Shown piece after piece: positions 29,696-38,192 of a stretch of DNA of 64,000 nucleotides. The position numbers and the translations under genes were made by a program. The notes beneath the pieces are model-generated. The model had not been told where the DNA came from. It worked only from the letters and a program-made list of their open reading frames with translations, and made no database searches. Source of the stretch: Geomonas sp. RF6 (GTDB lineage: Bacteria; Desulfobacterota; Desulfuromonadia; Geobacterales; Geobacteraceae). Position 1 is the stretch's first letter. Each line of letters starts with the position of its first letter. The stretch spans positions 1,505,001 through 1,569,000 of the forward strand of contig NZ_CP087999.1 of the NCBI RefSeq assembly GCF_021044625.1, given 5' to 3'.

Positions 29696-29968
29696 TCACC
29701 ACTTCCGCTTCGCGAGTTCCTCCGCGTAGAACTTCTGGTAAAGAATCTCCCATTCCCTGCTTCCCGGGACCTTCGCGTGACTGTAGGAGGAAAGCTTCGT
29801 CCGCACCGCCGAGTCTACCTGTTCGAGAACGGAAAAGAAGCCGCCGATCGCGCCCTTGATGCAGTCAAGTGCCAGCCTCTCATCGGAGAAGTCGGCGAGA
29901 TCGTCGCGCCACAGCTTGTCATACACCTTGTGCGCCAGATGGGAAATGCGGTCTTCCGAGATATGCAT
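29696..29968 (-). CDS. DUF507 family protein
   Basis: A 90-residue helical protein of unknown function, MHISEDRISHLAHKVYDKLW... to ...LYQKFYAEELAKRKW. The pattern 'I..LA.KVYD.L' at the start and the neighbouring paralogue place it in DUF507, found mainly in deltaproteobacteria and Aquificales. No signal peptide. GGAG lies about 8 bases before ATG. It follows its paralogue on the minus strand with a 41-base gap, so the two are likely an operon. Confidence 0.8.
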   Translation of the reverse strand: MHISEDRISHLAHKVYDKLWRDDLADFSDERLALDCIKGAIGGFFSVLEQVDSAVRTKLSSYSHAKVPGSREWEILYQKFYAEELAKRKW

Positions 29969-30009
29969 GCCTGCTCTCCATTGTGCAGATAAGTTAAATG
30001 AAGGTCCGC

Positions 30010-30294
30010 CTACAGAACTATCTTCCGGTCCTTGGCGAGCTTTTCCTTTATCATCCTGAGCATCTTGTGCCGGTCGATCTCCTGGGCGCCCCCCATCCCC
30101 CTGAGGGTCTTCTCCAGGAGGTCCTCGGCGTCGCGCTCGAGCGCCTCTTCCGCCTTCAGATCGGCACTGATCGCACCGCGCACGGCGGCAAGGAGAACAC
30201 CCCTCTCCTTTTTCGCCGTCATTACCCCTTCACGCTCCAGATCGCCCAGCACTTTCTCCGCCAGGCGCGCCACCTGTTCATCCTTGAGACGCAT
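30010..30294 (-). CDS. DUF507 family protein
   Basis: A 94-residue helical, charged protein (MRLKDEQVARLAEKVLGDLE... to ...MIKEKLAKDRKIVL) and the first of a DUF507 pair. Both share 'R..LA.KV.D.L' near the N terminus and a basic C-terminal helix. The start is ATG 30294 with GGGAGGG 5 bases upstream. The function is unknown. Tandem DUF507 genes suggest a heterodimer, which is inference. Confidence 0.8.
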   Translation of the reverse strand: MRLKDEQVARLAEKVLGDLEREGVMTAKKERGVLLAAVRGAISADLKAEEALERDAEDLLEKTLRGMGGAQEIDRHKMLRMIKEKLAKDRKIVL

Positions 30295-30469
30295 CTTTAC
30301 CCTCCCGGAAGCTCGATTTGGCGCATTGTACGTTAATGGCGGCAAAAAGCAATACGAAGGAAGCGTTGACCGGCGTGAGCGCTCCTGCTATCCTTGGCGC
30401 CGCCTGTGATGCCCGGGTGCAGCGCCGGAATCGCGTAGGGGTGGACAATCGCCGGAAGGAGATCGCGCA

Positions 30470-31480
30470 ATGCTGATCGTAATGGGATACCAAGCCAGGA
30501 AGGAAGAGATTGCCGCCGTCATAAAGGCGATCGAGTGCATGGGACTGCGGGCGGAGCCGATTCCGGGCGGGGAGCGCACCGCCATCGGGGTCCTCGGCAA
30601 CACGGGGTATGTGGACGACAGCACGGTGCGCGATCTGCCGGGGGTACAGGAGGTCATTCACGTCTCCAAGCCGTACAAGCTCGTGTCGCGCGCCTTCCAT
30701 CCGGAGTGCAGCGTCGTGACGGTGGGAAATGTGCGGATCGGCTCCGGCGAGCGCCCGGTGGTGACGGCGGGGCCGTGCGCCGTGGAGAGCGAGGAGCAGA
30801 TCATGCGCACCGCCCGCGCGGTGAAAAAGGCCGGAGCAGATCTTCTGCGGGGAGGCGCCTTCAAGCCGCGCACCGGCCCCCATACCTTCCAGGGGCTGAA
30901 GGAGGAAGGGCTGAAGCTGTTGGCCGCGGCGGGACGGGAGACGGGGCTTGCCGTGGTGACCGAGGTGATGTCTCCGGAGACGGTGGGGATTGTCGCCGAG
31001 CACGCCGACCTCCTCCAGGTCGGCGCCCGCAACATGCAGAACTTCGACCTCCTGAAGGAGCTCGGCAGAAGCGGGAAACCGGTTCTCCTGAAGCGCGGCA
31101 TGTGCGCCACCATAGAGGAGTTCCTTGCCGCGGCGGAGTACATCCTCGCCGAGGGGAACCCCAACGTGATCCTGTGCGAGCGCGGCATCCGCACCTTCGA
31201 CACGGCGACGCGCAACACCCTCGACCTCTCCGCCATCCCGCTCATAAAGGAGCTCTCCCACCTGCCGATCATGGCCGACCCTTCGCACGCCACCGGGAAG
31301 AGGAGCCTCGTGCGCCCGATGGCAAAAGCGGCGCTCGTTGCCGGTGCGGACGGGATCCTCGTGGAGGTGCATCCGGAGCCGGAAAAGGCCCTCTCCGACG
31401 GCCCGCAGTCCCTTACCTGCGAGGACTTCGAGGCCCTTATGAACGAGCTTAAGCCGCTCTACAACTATCTGGGATTTTAA
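30470..31480 (+). CDS. aroF: 3-deoxy-7-phosphoheptulonate synthase (type I-beta)
   Basis: Condenses PEP and erythrose-4-phosphate in the first step of aromatic amino-acid synthesis. The 336-residue protein has an N-terminal ACT/ferredoxin-like regulatory domain (residues 1-70, [18 protein letters not shown]) and then the TIM-barrel catalytic domain: [44 protein letters not shown], and MADPSHATG with metal ligands. This arrangement matches the Thermotoga-type enzyme, where the N domain gives feedback inhibition. AAGGAG stands 8 bases before ATG. The 6S RNA gene follows. Confidence 0.95.
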   Translation: MLIVMGYQARKEEIAAVIKAIECMGLRAEPIPGGERTAIGVLGNTGYVDDSTVRDLPGVQEVIHVSKPYKLVSRAFHPECSVVTVGNVRIGSGERPVVTAGPCAVESEEQIMRTARAVKKAGADLLRGGAFKPRTGPHTFQGLKEEGLKLLAAAGRETGLAVVTEVMSPETVGIVAEHADLLQVGARNMQNFDLLKELGRSGKPVLLKRGMCATIEEFLAAAEYILAEGNPNVILCERGIRTFDTATRNTLDLSAIPLIKELSHLPIMADPSHATGKRSLVRPMAKAALVAGADGILVEVHPEPEKALSDGPQSLTCEDFEALMNELKPLYNYLGF

Positions 31481-31492
31481 GAAAAAAGCCCC

Positions 31493-31521
31493 TTGATTCG
31501 CCGGGGCGGCTGGGCTATTAT
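31493..31521 (+). promoter_or_regulatory. sigma70 promoter of the 6S-like RNA
   Basis: TTGATT at 31493-31498, a 17-base spacer and TATTAT at 31516-31521. It gives a start near 31528, exactly at the beginning of the structured RNA, and only 13 bases after the aroF stop codon. Confidence 0.75.
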
Positions 31522-31527
31522 GCGGGC

Positions 31528-31715
31528 AGTTCTTCTCTCTACCCTGCATCGTCAGGTTGTAACGCCCCTGCGGAATAATTGTAAAAACGGGCGACGTTTC
31601 AAACCGTGGTGAGCTGCCCCATTGCGCGGGAATTGCCTAAAGCGGTCCATCGAAGCCCACCTACTGGGAACTCGCTGTGAGGCCCCCAAACCGACGGCAG
31701 AGTGGAGAGATTTGA
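31528..31715 (+). ncRNA. ssrS: Probable 6S RNA
   Basis: A 190-base non-coding stretch with its own promoter and terminator. The ends pair: CTCTCTACCCTGC (31535-31547) with GCAGAGTGGAGAG (31697-31709), then CGTCAGGTTG with CAAACCGACG. A large open region follows and a long imperfect terminal hairpin, the layout of 6S RNA with its central bubble that imitates an open promoter. GGTGAGCTG and AAGCCCACC segments recall the conserved apical parts. 6S RNA binds sigma70 RNA polymerase in stationary phase. Not RNase P, SRP or tmRNA, whose signatures are absent. Confidence 0.7.
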
Positions 31716-31720
31716 TATTG

Positions 31721-31748
31721 AGGGGACCGGAAACGGTCCCCTTTTTTT
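31721..31748 (+). terminator. Terminator of the 6S-like RNA
   Basis: AGGGGACCG/CGGTCCCCT with a GAAA loop followed by seven Ts. Confidence 0.93.
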
Positions 31749-31901
31749 GTGTTGCAGGGCGCGGGTGAAGGGCGTATCAATTAAGTGGAACCCGGCACAG
31801 GACCGGCTTTTTCTGATCCTTTCCGGGCTCCTGGTGCCCGCAGTGAGGACGCGCCTCCAGCATGAGGGGCGCCCCGTTTAAGGACACCGGGGGGATGGCT
31901 C

Positions 31902-32912
31902 ATGACCCCGCACTTTATCCCCGCCCTGGTGAACGGCGATTTTCAGGACCCCGGGCTCTATCTCGACTTTCTCTTCGCGCGCCGCGCCATACTCTTCGAC
32001 CTCGGCGATCTCGCCCCCCTCTCGGCAAAAAAACTCCTGCGCATAAGCGACGTCTGCGTCTCCCACACCCACATCGACCACTTCAACGGCTTTGACCGTC
32101 TCCTGCGCATCTGCCTCGGGCGCGACAAGGGGATGCGGCTCTTCGGCCCCCCGCACTTTCTGCGCCAGCTCGAAAGCAGGCTCGCATCGTACAGCTGGAA
32201 CCTGATCGCCAGCTACCCCACCGAATTCATCATAACCGCGGCAGAAGCCGCCCCCGACGGAACGATCCGGAGCGCCGTCTTCTCGTCGCGCAAAGCCTTC
32301 GCCCGCGAGTCGGAGGAGGAGCGGAGCGCCCTGGACGGGATTCTCCTGGACGAGGAGAACCTGAGGATCCGGTACGCCTTCCTGGAGCACAACACCACCA
32401 CGCTCGGCTTCGCACTGGAGGAGAAGGTCCATGTGAACATCATGAAGAACAAGCTGGAGGAGTTGGGGGTGCCGGTCGGCCCCTGGCTTGCGGAGCTGAA
32501 GCGTGCGGTACTTGCCGGAGCGGGTGACGATACGGTCGTGAGGGCGGTCTGGAAGGAGCGGGGCGAGGTGCGCGAGCGCCACTTTTTACTGGGGGAACTG
32601 AAGGAGAAGACCCTCTCGGTGGTGCGAGGGGAAAAGGTGGCGTACGTGACGGACGTATCGTTCTCGGAGACGAACCGGGAGAGGATTGTGGAGCTGGCAC
32701 GGGGGGCGGACTACTTCTTTATCGAGGCCACTTTTCTCGACAGCGAGCGGGAGAGGGCGCACAAGCGCTGTCACCTGACAGCCCGCCAAGCAGGGGAGCT
32801 TGCCCGGGCGGCGCAGGTGGCGCGCGTCATCCCGTTTCACTTCTCTCCGAGGCACCTCGGGGAGGAAAATCTTTTGCGGCAGGAGGTGGAGGCTGCCTTT
32901 CGGGGAGAGTAA
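31902..32912 (+). CDS. MBL-fold hydrolase, RNase Z-like
   Basis: A 336-residue metallo-beta-lactamase-fold protein. VSHTHIDHFNGFDRLL (about residue 48) is the zinc site HxHxDH, and ISDVCVSH precedes it as in RNase Z. The C-terminal half has YVTDVSFSE (metal-ligand Asp), FIEATF, KRCHLTARQAGELARAAQV and IPFHFSPRH, the pattern that ends RNase Z/ElaC proteins. It may process tRNA 3' ends, but the N-terminal half (SYPTEFIITAAEAAPDG) differs from standard RNase Z, so the substrate is open. GGGGGA lies about 8 bases before ATG. Confidence 0.8.
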   Translation: MTPHFIPALVNGDFQDPGLYLDFLFARRAILFDLGDLAPLSAKKLLRISDVCVSHTHIDHFNGFDRLLRICLGRDKGMRLFGPPHFLRQLESRLASYSWNLIASYPTEFIITAAEAAPDGTIRSAVFSSRKAFARESEEERSALDGILLDEENLRIRYAFLEHNTTTLGFALEEKVHVNIMKNKLEELGVPVGPWLAELKRAVLAGAGDDTVVRAVWKERGEVRERHFLLGELKEKTLSVVRGEKVAYVTDVSFSETNRERIVELARGADYFFIEATFLDSERERAHKRCHLTARQAGELARAAQVARVIPFHFSPRHLGEENLLRQEVEAAFRGE

Positions 32913-32970
32913 CACCAGGATGAGGATGCGGAAGGTGGGACTGGAAAGGGAGCAAAAGGAAGAGTAAAGC

Positions 32971-33012
32971 CACCCGCCCCGCCTCCCCCGACTTGAAGGG
33001 ACGGGACGGGTG
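32971..33012. repeat. Imperfect G/C-rich hairpin between convergent genes
   Basis: CACCCGCCCCGCC and GGGACGGGACGGGTG pair with two mismatches around CCCCGACTTGAA. It may terminate the MBL-fold gene and htrA. It looks like a degenerate family A copy. Confidence 0.45.
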
Positions 33013-33023
33013 ACAAAGGAAGG

Positions 33024-34403
33024 CTAGTCGACCCTCATCGCCACGAAGAGAGAGGAGCGGCCCCGGCGCAGCAGCGCCCTCAGGTACCCCCCCTTCTTCA
33101 CGGTGGAAAGAGCCTTGTTGTAGTCGGCAAGCGACCCGATCTTTATGGTGTTTATCTCCTTTATGACGTCGCCGGCTGCGATTCCGGCGCGGTCCGCCAC
33201 GCCGTCCGGCTGAACCTCGGAGACCACGATTCCCCCCTCCACCAGCCGCATCCGCTCAGCCTGCTCTTTCGTCAGCTCCGATACCTTCAGCCCGAGCTTG
33301 TCCTGCGAGACCGCCACATCCTCCGTTCCCTCTCCGTCCTTCAGCTGCTCGATCGGCACCGTGAACTTCTGCTTCTTACCGTCGCGCAGGACGAGGACCG
33401 GCACCTTCTTCCCGACCGGCGTACCCGCCACGAGGCGCGGCAGCTCGTTCATCTCGTGCACCGTTTTCCCGTCAAACTCCAGGATGACGTCACCTTCCTT
33501 GATCCCCACCTTCTGTGCGGGGCTGCCGTCCACGACCTCCGCGACCAGGGCGCCCTGCTCCTCCGGCAGGTTGAAGGAGGCAGCGAGATCCGCCGTCACC
33601 GGCTGCACCGAAACACCGAGCCAGCCACGCGTCACCCTGCCGTTCTCCTTCAGCTGCGAGATGATCTCCTTCGCGAGGTTTACCGGTATGGCGAAGCCGA
33701 TCCCCTGCCCTCCGGCGAGGATGGCCGTATTTATACCTACGACATCCCCTTTCGTGTCGAAAAGGGGCCCTCCGGAGTTTCCGGGGTTGATGGAGGCGTC
33801 GGTCTGGATGAAGTTGTCATACGGACCCGAGCCGATGACTCGCCCCTCCGCGCTGACGATCCCTGCGGTGACGGTCTGGGCAAGTCCGAAGGGGTTGCCT
33901 ATCGCCATCACCCACTGCCCGACCTCAAGCTTGTCGCTGTCGCCGAGAGTCGCCACCGGCAGGTGCGCCTTTGCCTCTATCTTTATCAGCGCGAGATCGA
34001 GCTTCTCGTCCCTCCCCTTCAGCACCCCCTTGAACTCCCGGCGATCGGAAAGCTTCACCGTTATCTCGTCCGCACCGGAGACCACATGGTTGTTGGTGAG
34101 GATGTAGCCGTCGTCGCTGATGATGAAGCCGGAGCCGAGGCTCTTTTGCTTGAACGCCTGGCGCGGCTGATCGAAGAAACGCTCGAAGTATTCCTGGAAA
34201 GGATCCCCCCCCGGATGCTGCATCTTCTTCGGGCCCACAGTCTTCGAGGTACTGATGTTCACGACGGTCGGCTTCAGCTTCTTTGCCAGCGCGACGAAAT
34301 CGGGGAGGGGGGCACTCGAGGCGTAGGCGCCCCCGGTGCAGGCAAAGAGCAGGATCTGGGTGAAGACGAGGTGGATAAGGGTGCTAAGTGGCCGTTTCCG
34401 CAT
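33024..34403 (-). CDS. Periplasmic serine protease HtrA/DegP
   Basis: A 459-residue Deg-family quality-control protease. Signal peptide MRKRPLSTLIHLVFTQILLF to about AYA. Protease domain with the catalytic His in ILTNNHVV, Asp in DLALIKI and Ser in NPGNSGGPL. Two PDZ domains follow (about residues 265-355 and 375-459: RGWLGVSVQPV, ADRAGIAAGDVI). It degrades or refolds misfolded envelope proteins. The start is ATG 34403 with AGGAGGTACC. A promoter lies about 150 bases upstream. The upstream OmpR-type regulator could be a controller, but a terminator separates them. Confidence 0.93.
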   Translation of the reverse strand: MRKRPLSTLIHLVFTQILLFACTGGAYASSAPLPDFVALAKKLKPTVVNISTSKTVGPKKMQHPGGDPFQEYFERFFDQPRQAFKQKSLGSGFIISDDGYILTNNHVVSGADEITVKLSDRREFKGVLKGRDEKLDLALIKIEAKAHLPVATLGDSDKLEVGQWVMAIGNPFGLAQTVTAGIVSAEGRVIGSGPYDNFIQTDASINPGNSGGPLFDTKGDVVGINTAILAGGQGIGFAIPVNLAKEIISQLKENGRVTRGWLGVSVQPVTADLAASFNLPEEQGALVAEVVDGSPAQKVGIKEGDVILEFDGKTVHEMNELPRLVAGTPVGKKVPVLVLRDGKKQKFTVPIEQLKDGEGTEDVAVSQDKLGLKVSELTKEQAERMRLVEGGIVVSEVQPDGVADRAGIAAGDVIKEINTIKIGSLADYNKALSTVKKGGYLRALLRRGRSSLFVAMRVD

Positions 34404-34531
34404 GGTACCTCCTGGAAAGCTCTCTTTGATAAAAAACGGGCGCCACGGGCGCTCTCGCAAAGCGGCTCTTGGACAATACGATCGTAGCCGTAAAGGCAGG
34501 AAGGGGCGGGTGTGCCCCAGCAAACGAGACA

Positions 34532-34560
34532 GAAAGTAATCATGCGGCCACTCTTTGTCA
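34532..34560 (-). promoter_or_regulatory. Candidate promoter of htrA
   Basis: On the minus strand TTGACA (34560-34555), a 17-base spacer and TACTTT (34537-34532). The resulting leader is about 120 bases. It occupies the 313-base gap between the regulator gene and htrA, together with the terminator at 34609-34656. Confidence 0.6.
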
Positions 34561-34600
34561 ACACCCTTCTAAAGGGGAGCGCAAGGGGGCGGGGCGCCCC

Positions 34601-34656
34601 AAAAACAGCAGCGGACGATATCCCTGGCTGTAGTCGCGCCAAAGAATCGTCCGCTG
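34601..34656 (-). terminator. Terminator of the OmpR-type regulator gene
   Basis: CAGCGGACGAT at 34609-34619 pairs with ATCGTCCGCTG at 34646-34656 around a 26-base loop. On the minus strand it is followed by CTGTTTTTG. Confidence 0.75.
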
Positions 34657-34716
34657 TCTGTTTCATCGCCAGCGCCCGGGGTGCGGGAGCCGGCTATATG
34701 TGAGGGAGGGGAGGAA

Positions 34717-35391
34717 CTATTCCTCTTCCTTGAGGATGTACCCTACGCCGCGCACGGTGTGGATGAGCTTCTTGTCTGCGTCGCGGTCGATCTTCTTCCT
34801 GAGGTAGTTCACGTACACGTCGATGATGTTCGTAAAGCTGTCGAAGGTGTAGTCCCAGACATGCTCCGCGATCATCGTCCTCGTGAGCACCTGGTGCGGG
34901 TTGCGCATGAAGTACTCGAGGAGCCCGTACTCCTTCGCGGTAAGATCGATCTCCTTCTCCTTGCGCCACACCTTGTGGGTGACCGGGTCGAGCCTGAGGT
35001 CGGCGAAGCGGATCTCCGCGCCCCTGTCGAGCTCGCTTCTGCGCATCAGCGCTCTCACCCTGGCCAGAAGCTCGGCGAAGGCAAACGGCTTGGTGAGATA
35101 GTCGTCAGAACCGGAATCGAGTCCTGCTACGATATCTTCAACAGAGTCCTTGGCAGTAAGCATGAGGATCGGGGTGGTATTCTTCTTCTCCCTCAGCTCC
35201 TTCAAAACGCTCAATCCATCCTTCTTAGGCAGCATCCAGTCGAGCACGATCAGCTCGAACGGCTTTTCCAGCGCGAGCTTGAGCCCCTCTTCGCCGTCGG
35301 CAGCAGTATGAACCTCGTACTGCTCCTCTTCGAGGCCGCGCTTGATAAAGCTCGCCACCTTTTTTTCATCTTCAACTACCAGGATTCTCAT
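34717..35391 (-). CDS. OmpR-family response regulator
   Basis: A 224-residue two-component DNA-binding regulator. The receiver domain (about residues 1-120) has acidic pocket EDE, phospho-acceptor Asp in IVLDWMLPKKDG (about residue 51), the Thr of LMLTAKD and the Lys of TKPF. The C-terminal winged-helix domain (about 130-224) ends TIHTVRGVGYILKEEE. Closest in type to CopR/CusR regulators. I use the ATG at 35391, because GAGAGG is 8 bases upstream, and the ATG at 35397 is too close. No histidine kinase gene is adjacent, so the partner is elsewhere. Confidence 0.9.
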   Translation of the reverse strand: MRILVVEDEKKVASFIKRGLEEEQYEVHTAADGEEGLKLALEKPFELIVLDWMLPKKDGLSVLKELREKKNTTPILMLTAKDSVEDIVAGLDSGSDDYLTKPFAFAELLARVRALMRRSELDRGAEIRFADLRLDPVTHKVWRKEKEIDLTAKEYGLLEYFMRNPHQVLTRTMIAEHVWDYTFDSFTNIIDVYVNYLRKKIDRDADKKLIHTVRGVGYILKEEE

Positions 35392-35428
35392 GTCCATTTC
35401 CTCTCTCTGTACTTGTGTAATAGGTAAG

Positions 35429-36241
35429 CTAGTCGTGCCGTATTTCGCCGTGGAGCCTGCTCAGTATCTCGGCTGCAGACTCCTCCACAGACTTGTTCGT
35501 CACATCGATTACCAGCCACTCGGGATGCGACCGGAAAAATCTGCGGCAGAAGGAAAGCTCGTCCTCCACCTGTTTGTAATCTGCATAGCTCCCCCGCGGG
35601 CTCTGCCGGAGGTTTCTGAGGCGTGCACTGCGTATGTCCACCAGCCGCTGGGGCTCGATGATGAGTCCGACGACCCGGTTCTGTTCGACCTGGGTGAGTT
35701 CCTTCGGTGGCTCGATTCCCTGGACCAGCGGTACATTGGCGACCTTGTACCCCTTGTGGGCGAGGTACATCGATAGCGGCGTCTTCGAGGTCCGGGACAC
35801 CCCTACCAGCACGATGTCGGCCTTGTGCAGGTTGCGCGGCTCCTGGCCGTCGTCCTGCTTCACGGTGAAGTCCACCGCCTCCATCCTGCGGTAGTACTCC
35901 GAGTTCATCTGGTACTGCAGCCCCGGCAACTTCTGCGGCGGCATGTGGAGAAACTCCGCCAGCTTGAAAAGGAGGGGGGTGATGAGATCGACAGCCTCGA
36001 GCTCGCGCGCCTCCGTCTCGTTCCTGACCAGCTGCGCGAGTTCGGTATTTACAAGGGTGTAAAAGATGATCCCCGGCTCGCGGCTTACCTCGTCGAGCGC
36101 CCGGACGATGTCGTCCCGGGTGCGGATCTGTCCCACCCTGTGCAGCTTGACGTCCACATCCTTGAACTGGGTCAGCGCCGCCCGCGCCACCCGCTCAACA
36201 GTTTCACCCGTTGCGTCAGAAAGCAGATAGACGTGCTTCAT
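35429..36241 (-). CDS. ppsR: Pyruvate, phosphate dikinase regulatory protein (DUF299 kinase/phosphorylase)
   Basis: A 270-residue bifunctional ADP-dependent Ser/Thr kinase and Pi-dependent phosphorylase that switches PPDK or PEP synthetase off and on. Signatures are [30 protein letters not shown], the P-loop [15 protein letters not shown] (about residue 149) and [11 protein letters not shown]. The start MKHV at 36241 is preferred over a GTG five codons upstream. It controls carbon flow between PEP and pyruvate, which matters for an acetate-using anaerobe (inference). Confidence 0.92.
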   Translation of the reverse strand: MKHVYLLSDATGETVERVARAALTQFKDVDVKLHRVGQIRTRDDIVRALDEVSREPGIIFYTLVNTELAQLVRNETEARELEAVDLITPLLFKLAEFLHMPPQKLPGLQYQMNSEYYRRMEAVDFTVKQDDGQEPRNLHKADIVLVGVSRTSKTPLSMYLAHKGYKVANVPLVQGIEPPKELTQVEQNRVVGLIIEPQRLVDIRSARLRNLRQSPRGSYADYKQVEDELSFCRRFFRSHPEWLVIDVTNKSVEESAAEILSRLHGEIRHD

Positions 36242-36402
36242 GGCATCTATCACCAAAAAATCCTCTTATATGGGGGAGTTACACCCCCGACCGCGCAACT
36301 CATTAGATATATACCATTTTTTTTAGTATTACGCAAAAACTAAATTAATGGGAAAAGCCTCCGGAAACGGACCTTGTCATTAAAATCCTCGTTTTAATTA
36401 TA

Positions 36403-36431
36403 ATTAGGCCCCTTCTTTTTTCACTTGTCAA
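36403..36431 (-). promoter_or_regulatory. Candidate promoter of ppsR
   Basis: On the minus strand TTGACA (36431-36426), a 17-base spacer and CCTAAT (36408-36403). The A/T-rich leader of about 160 bases that follows holds no other feature I recognise. Confidence 0.5.
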
Positions 36432-36503
36432 GGTTTTGATTGCCTTGGAGCCCGCTATTCTGCTAGGTTACCTGAAAAAAGTTGGCAAGGAGCACCCCAA
36501 AAG

Positions 36504-37430
36504 ATGACTACGGACTGGGCGGAGATCGCCTGTGAAGTACCGGCCGCCATGGTGGACAGTTTGGCGGCCTTTCTCGTGGAGCTGACCGGAAACGGCGTGA
36601 GCATAGAGAATCTCCATTTGGACACCTTTTCCCTCGACTCCCTCGAGGACTCCCCGGTGAAGCAGGTGAAGGGATACCTGCCGCTGGACCCCGCACTCGA
36701 GGAGACGCGCAGCAAGGTGGAGCGGTTCCTCGTTGAGCACGGCCCCTCTTTCGACGGCTTCGTGTACGTCCCCCCCGTGGTATCCACGATCCGCAACGAG
36801 GACTGGGCCAACAACTGGAAGGCCTACTTCAAACCGGTGCGCATCGGGGAGAGAATGGTCATCAAGCCGACGTGGGAGGAATACCAGGAGGCCGAGGGGG
36901 ACCTGATGATCCAGATCGACCCGGGGATGGCCTTCGGCACGGGGGCCCACCCCACCACCCGGATGTGCCTCGAGTCGCTGGAGCGGATCTGGCTTCAGCA
37001 CGGGAACGGCACCCTCCCGGAGCCGGCCCTCGACGTCGGCACCGGCTCGGGGGTTCTGAGCATCGCCGCGGCGCTCATGGGCGCGCAGAGGATCGTGGCG
37101 GTGGACATCGACCCGGAGGCGGTGCGGGTGACGGAGGAGAATCTCGCCATCAACGGCGTCGCGGACAGGGTCGCAGCGTCCACCACCGACCTCGCGGAGT
37201 TGAAGGAGGAGTTTGGCGTCGTCCTCGCGAACATCCTCGCAGAAGAGCTGGTGCGCCTCTCCGCCCAGCTCATCGCAGTCGTGCGGCCGGGGGGGTGGCT
37301 GATACTCTCGGGGATCCTGACGGAGAAGGCAGCGATGGTAAGCGCCGCGTTCTCCACCCTTACCGCCGTGGAGGCACCGACAGAGGCGGAATGGAGCTGC
37401 CTCACCTTCCGCAAGGAAGAAAGAGGGTAG
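36504..37430 (+). CDS. prmA: Ribosomal protein L11 methyltransferase
   Basis: A SAM-dependent methyltransferase of 308 residues that trimethylates L11. The N-terminal L11-recognition domain is residues 1-60. The catalytic domain contains FGTGAHPTTRMCLE and the SAM-binding DVGTGSGVLSIAAALMG (about residue 176), then ANILAEELVRLS. AAGGAG is 11 bases before ATG. rsmE begins 3 bases after the stop codon, a widespread prmA-rsmE pair. Confidence 0.95.
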   Translation: MTTDWAEIACEVPAAMVDSLAAFLVELTGNGVSIENLHLDTFSLDSLEDSPVKQVKGYLPLDPALEETRSKVERFLVEHGPSFDGFVYVPPVVSTIRNEDWANNWKAYFKPVRIGERMVIKPTWEEYQEAEGDLMIQIDPGMAFGTGAHPTTRMCLESLERIWLQHGNGTLPEPALDVGTGSGVLSIAAALMGAQRIVAVDIDPEAVRVTEENLAINGVADRVAASTTDLAELKEEFGVVLANILAEELVRLSAQLIAVVRPGGWLILSGILTEKAAMVSAAFSTLTAVEAPTEAEWSCLTFRKEERG

Positions 37431-37432
37431 CG

Positions 37433-38170
37433 ATGCGTTCCTTCTTTCTCGGCCCCAACACCATCGAAGGGGAAAGGGCGCATGTCAGCGGAGAGCTCTT
37501 CAAGCACATGGTGCGCGTGCTGCGCCTGAAGGAGGGGGCGGAAGTCGCCCTTACCGACGACGCCGGCAGGCGCCATCTCGGCACCATCGAGGCGGTGGAG
37601 GCCAAAAGCCTCACCGTGCGCATAACGGAGAGCGATGCCGGGGAGGAGGAATTGGCTCCCCGCATCACCCTCTACCAGGGGCTTCCGAAGGGGGAGAAGC
37701 TCGACATGGTGCTGCAGAAGGCGACGGAGCTCGGAGTCGCCGAGGTAGTGGCGTTTGCCGCTGCCCGCTCTGTCGTCAAGCTGAAGGAAGGGCGCGAGGC
37801 GGGGCGCCTGGACCGCTGCGAGAAGATCGTGCAGGAGGCGGCCCGGCAGTGCGGAAGGAGATCTGTCCCTGCCGTCCTTCTCGGCGGGAAGTTGGAGGCC
37901 GTGTTGCGGGGGTCGGAGCACTCTGTTAAGCTGTTGCTCTGGGAAGGGGAGGAGGTCACCGGGCTTAGGCAGGCACTTTCAGCGACTGCCGCTCCGGAGA
38001 GCGTGGCGGTCGTGGTTGGCCCCGAAGGGGGGCTCACCCCCGAGGAAGTAGAGGCAGCGCGCCGCTGCGGCTTCATCCCCGTCTCCCTCGGCAGACGCAT
38101 CCTGCGCACGGAGACTGCCGGTCTCGCCGTCATCGCCATACTGCAGTTCCAGTGGGGGGATTTAGGGTAA
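37433..38170 (+). CDS. rsmE: 16S rRNA m3U1498 methyltransferase
   Basis: A 245-residue SPOUT-class methyltransferase that methylates U1498 of 16S rRNA. The N-terminal PUA-like domain (MRSFFLGPNTIEGERAHVSG...HMVRVLRLKEG) is followed by the knotted SAM-binding domain: QGLPKGEKLDMVLQKATELGV, VGPEGGLTPEE and LGRRILRTETAGLAVI. Its ribosome-binding site overlaps the end of prmA. A longer open frame reaches back into prmA but is not conserved. Confidence 0.95.
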   Translation: MRSFFLGPNTIEGERAHVSGELFKHMVRVLRLKEGAEVALTDDAGRRHLGTIEAVEAKSLTVRITESDAGEEELAPRITLYQGLPKGEKLDMVLQKATELGVAEVVAFAAARSVVKLKEGREAGRLDRCEKIVQEAARQCGRRSVPAVLLGGKLEAVLRGSEHSVKLLLWEGEEVTGLRQALSATAAPESVAVVVGPEGGLTPEEVEAARRCGFIPVSLGRRILRTETAGLAVIAILQFQWGDLG

Positions 38171-38192
38171 CAGTACAACAGGAGCCAGAGCT

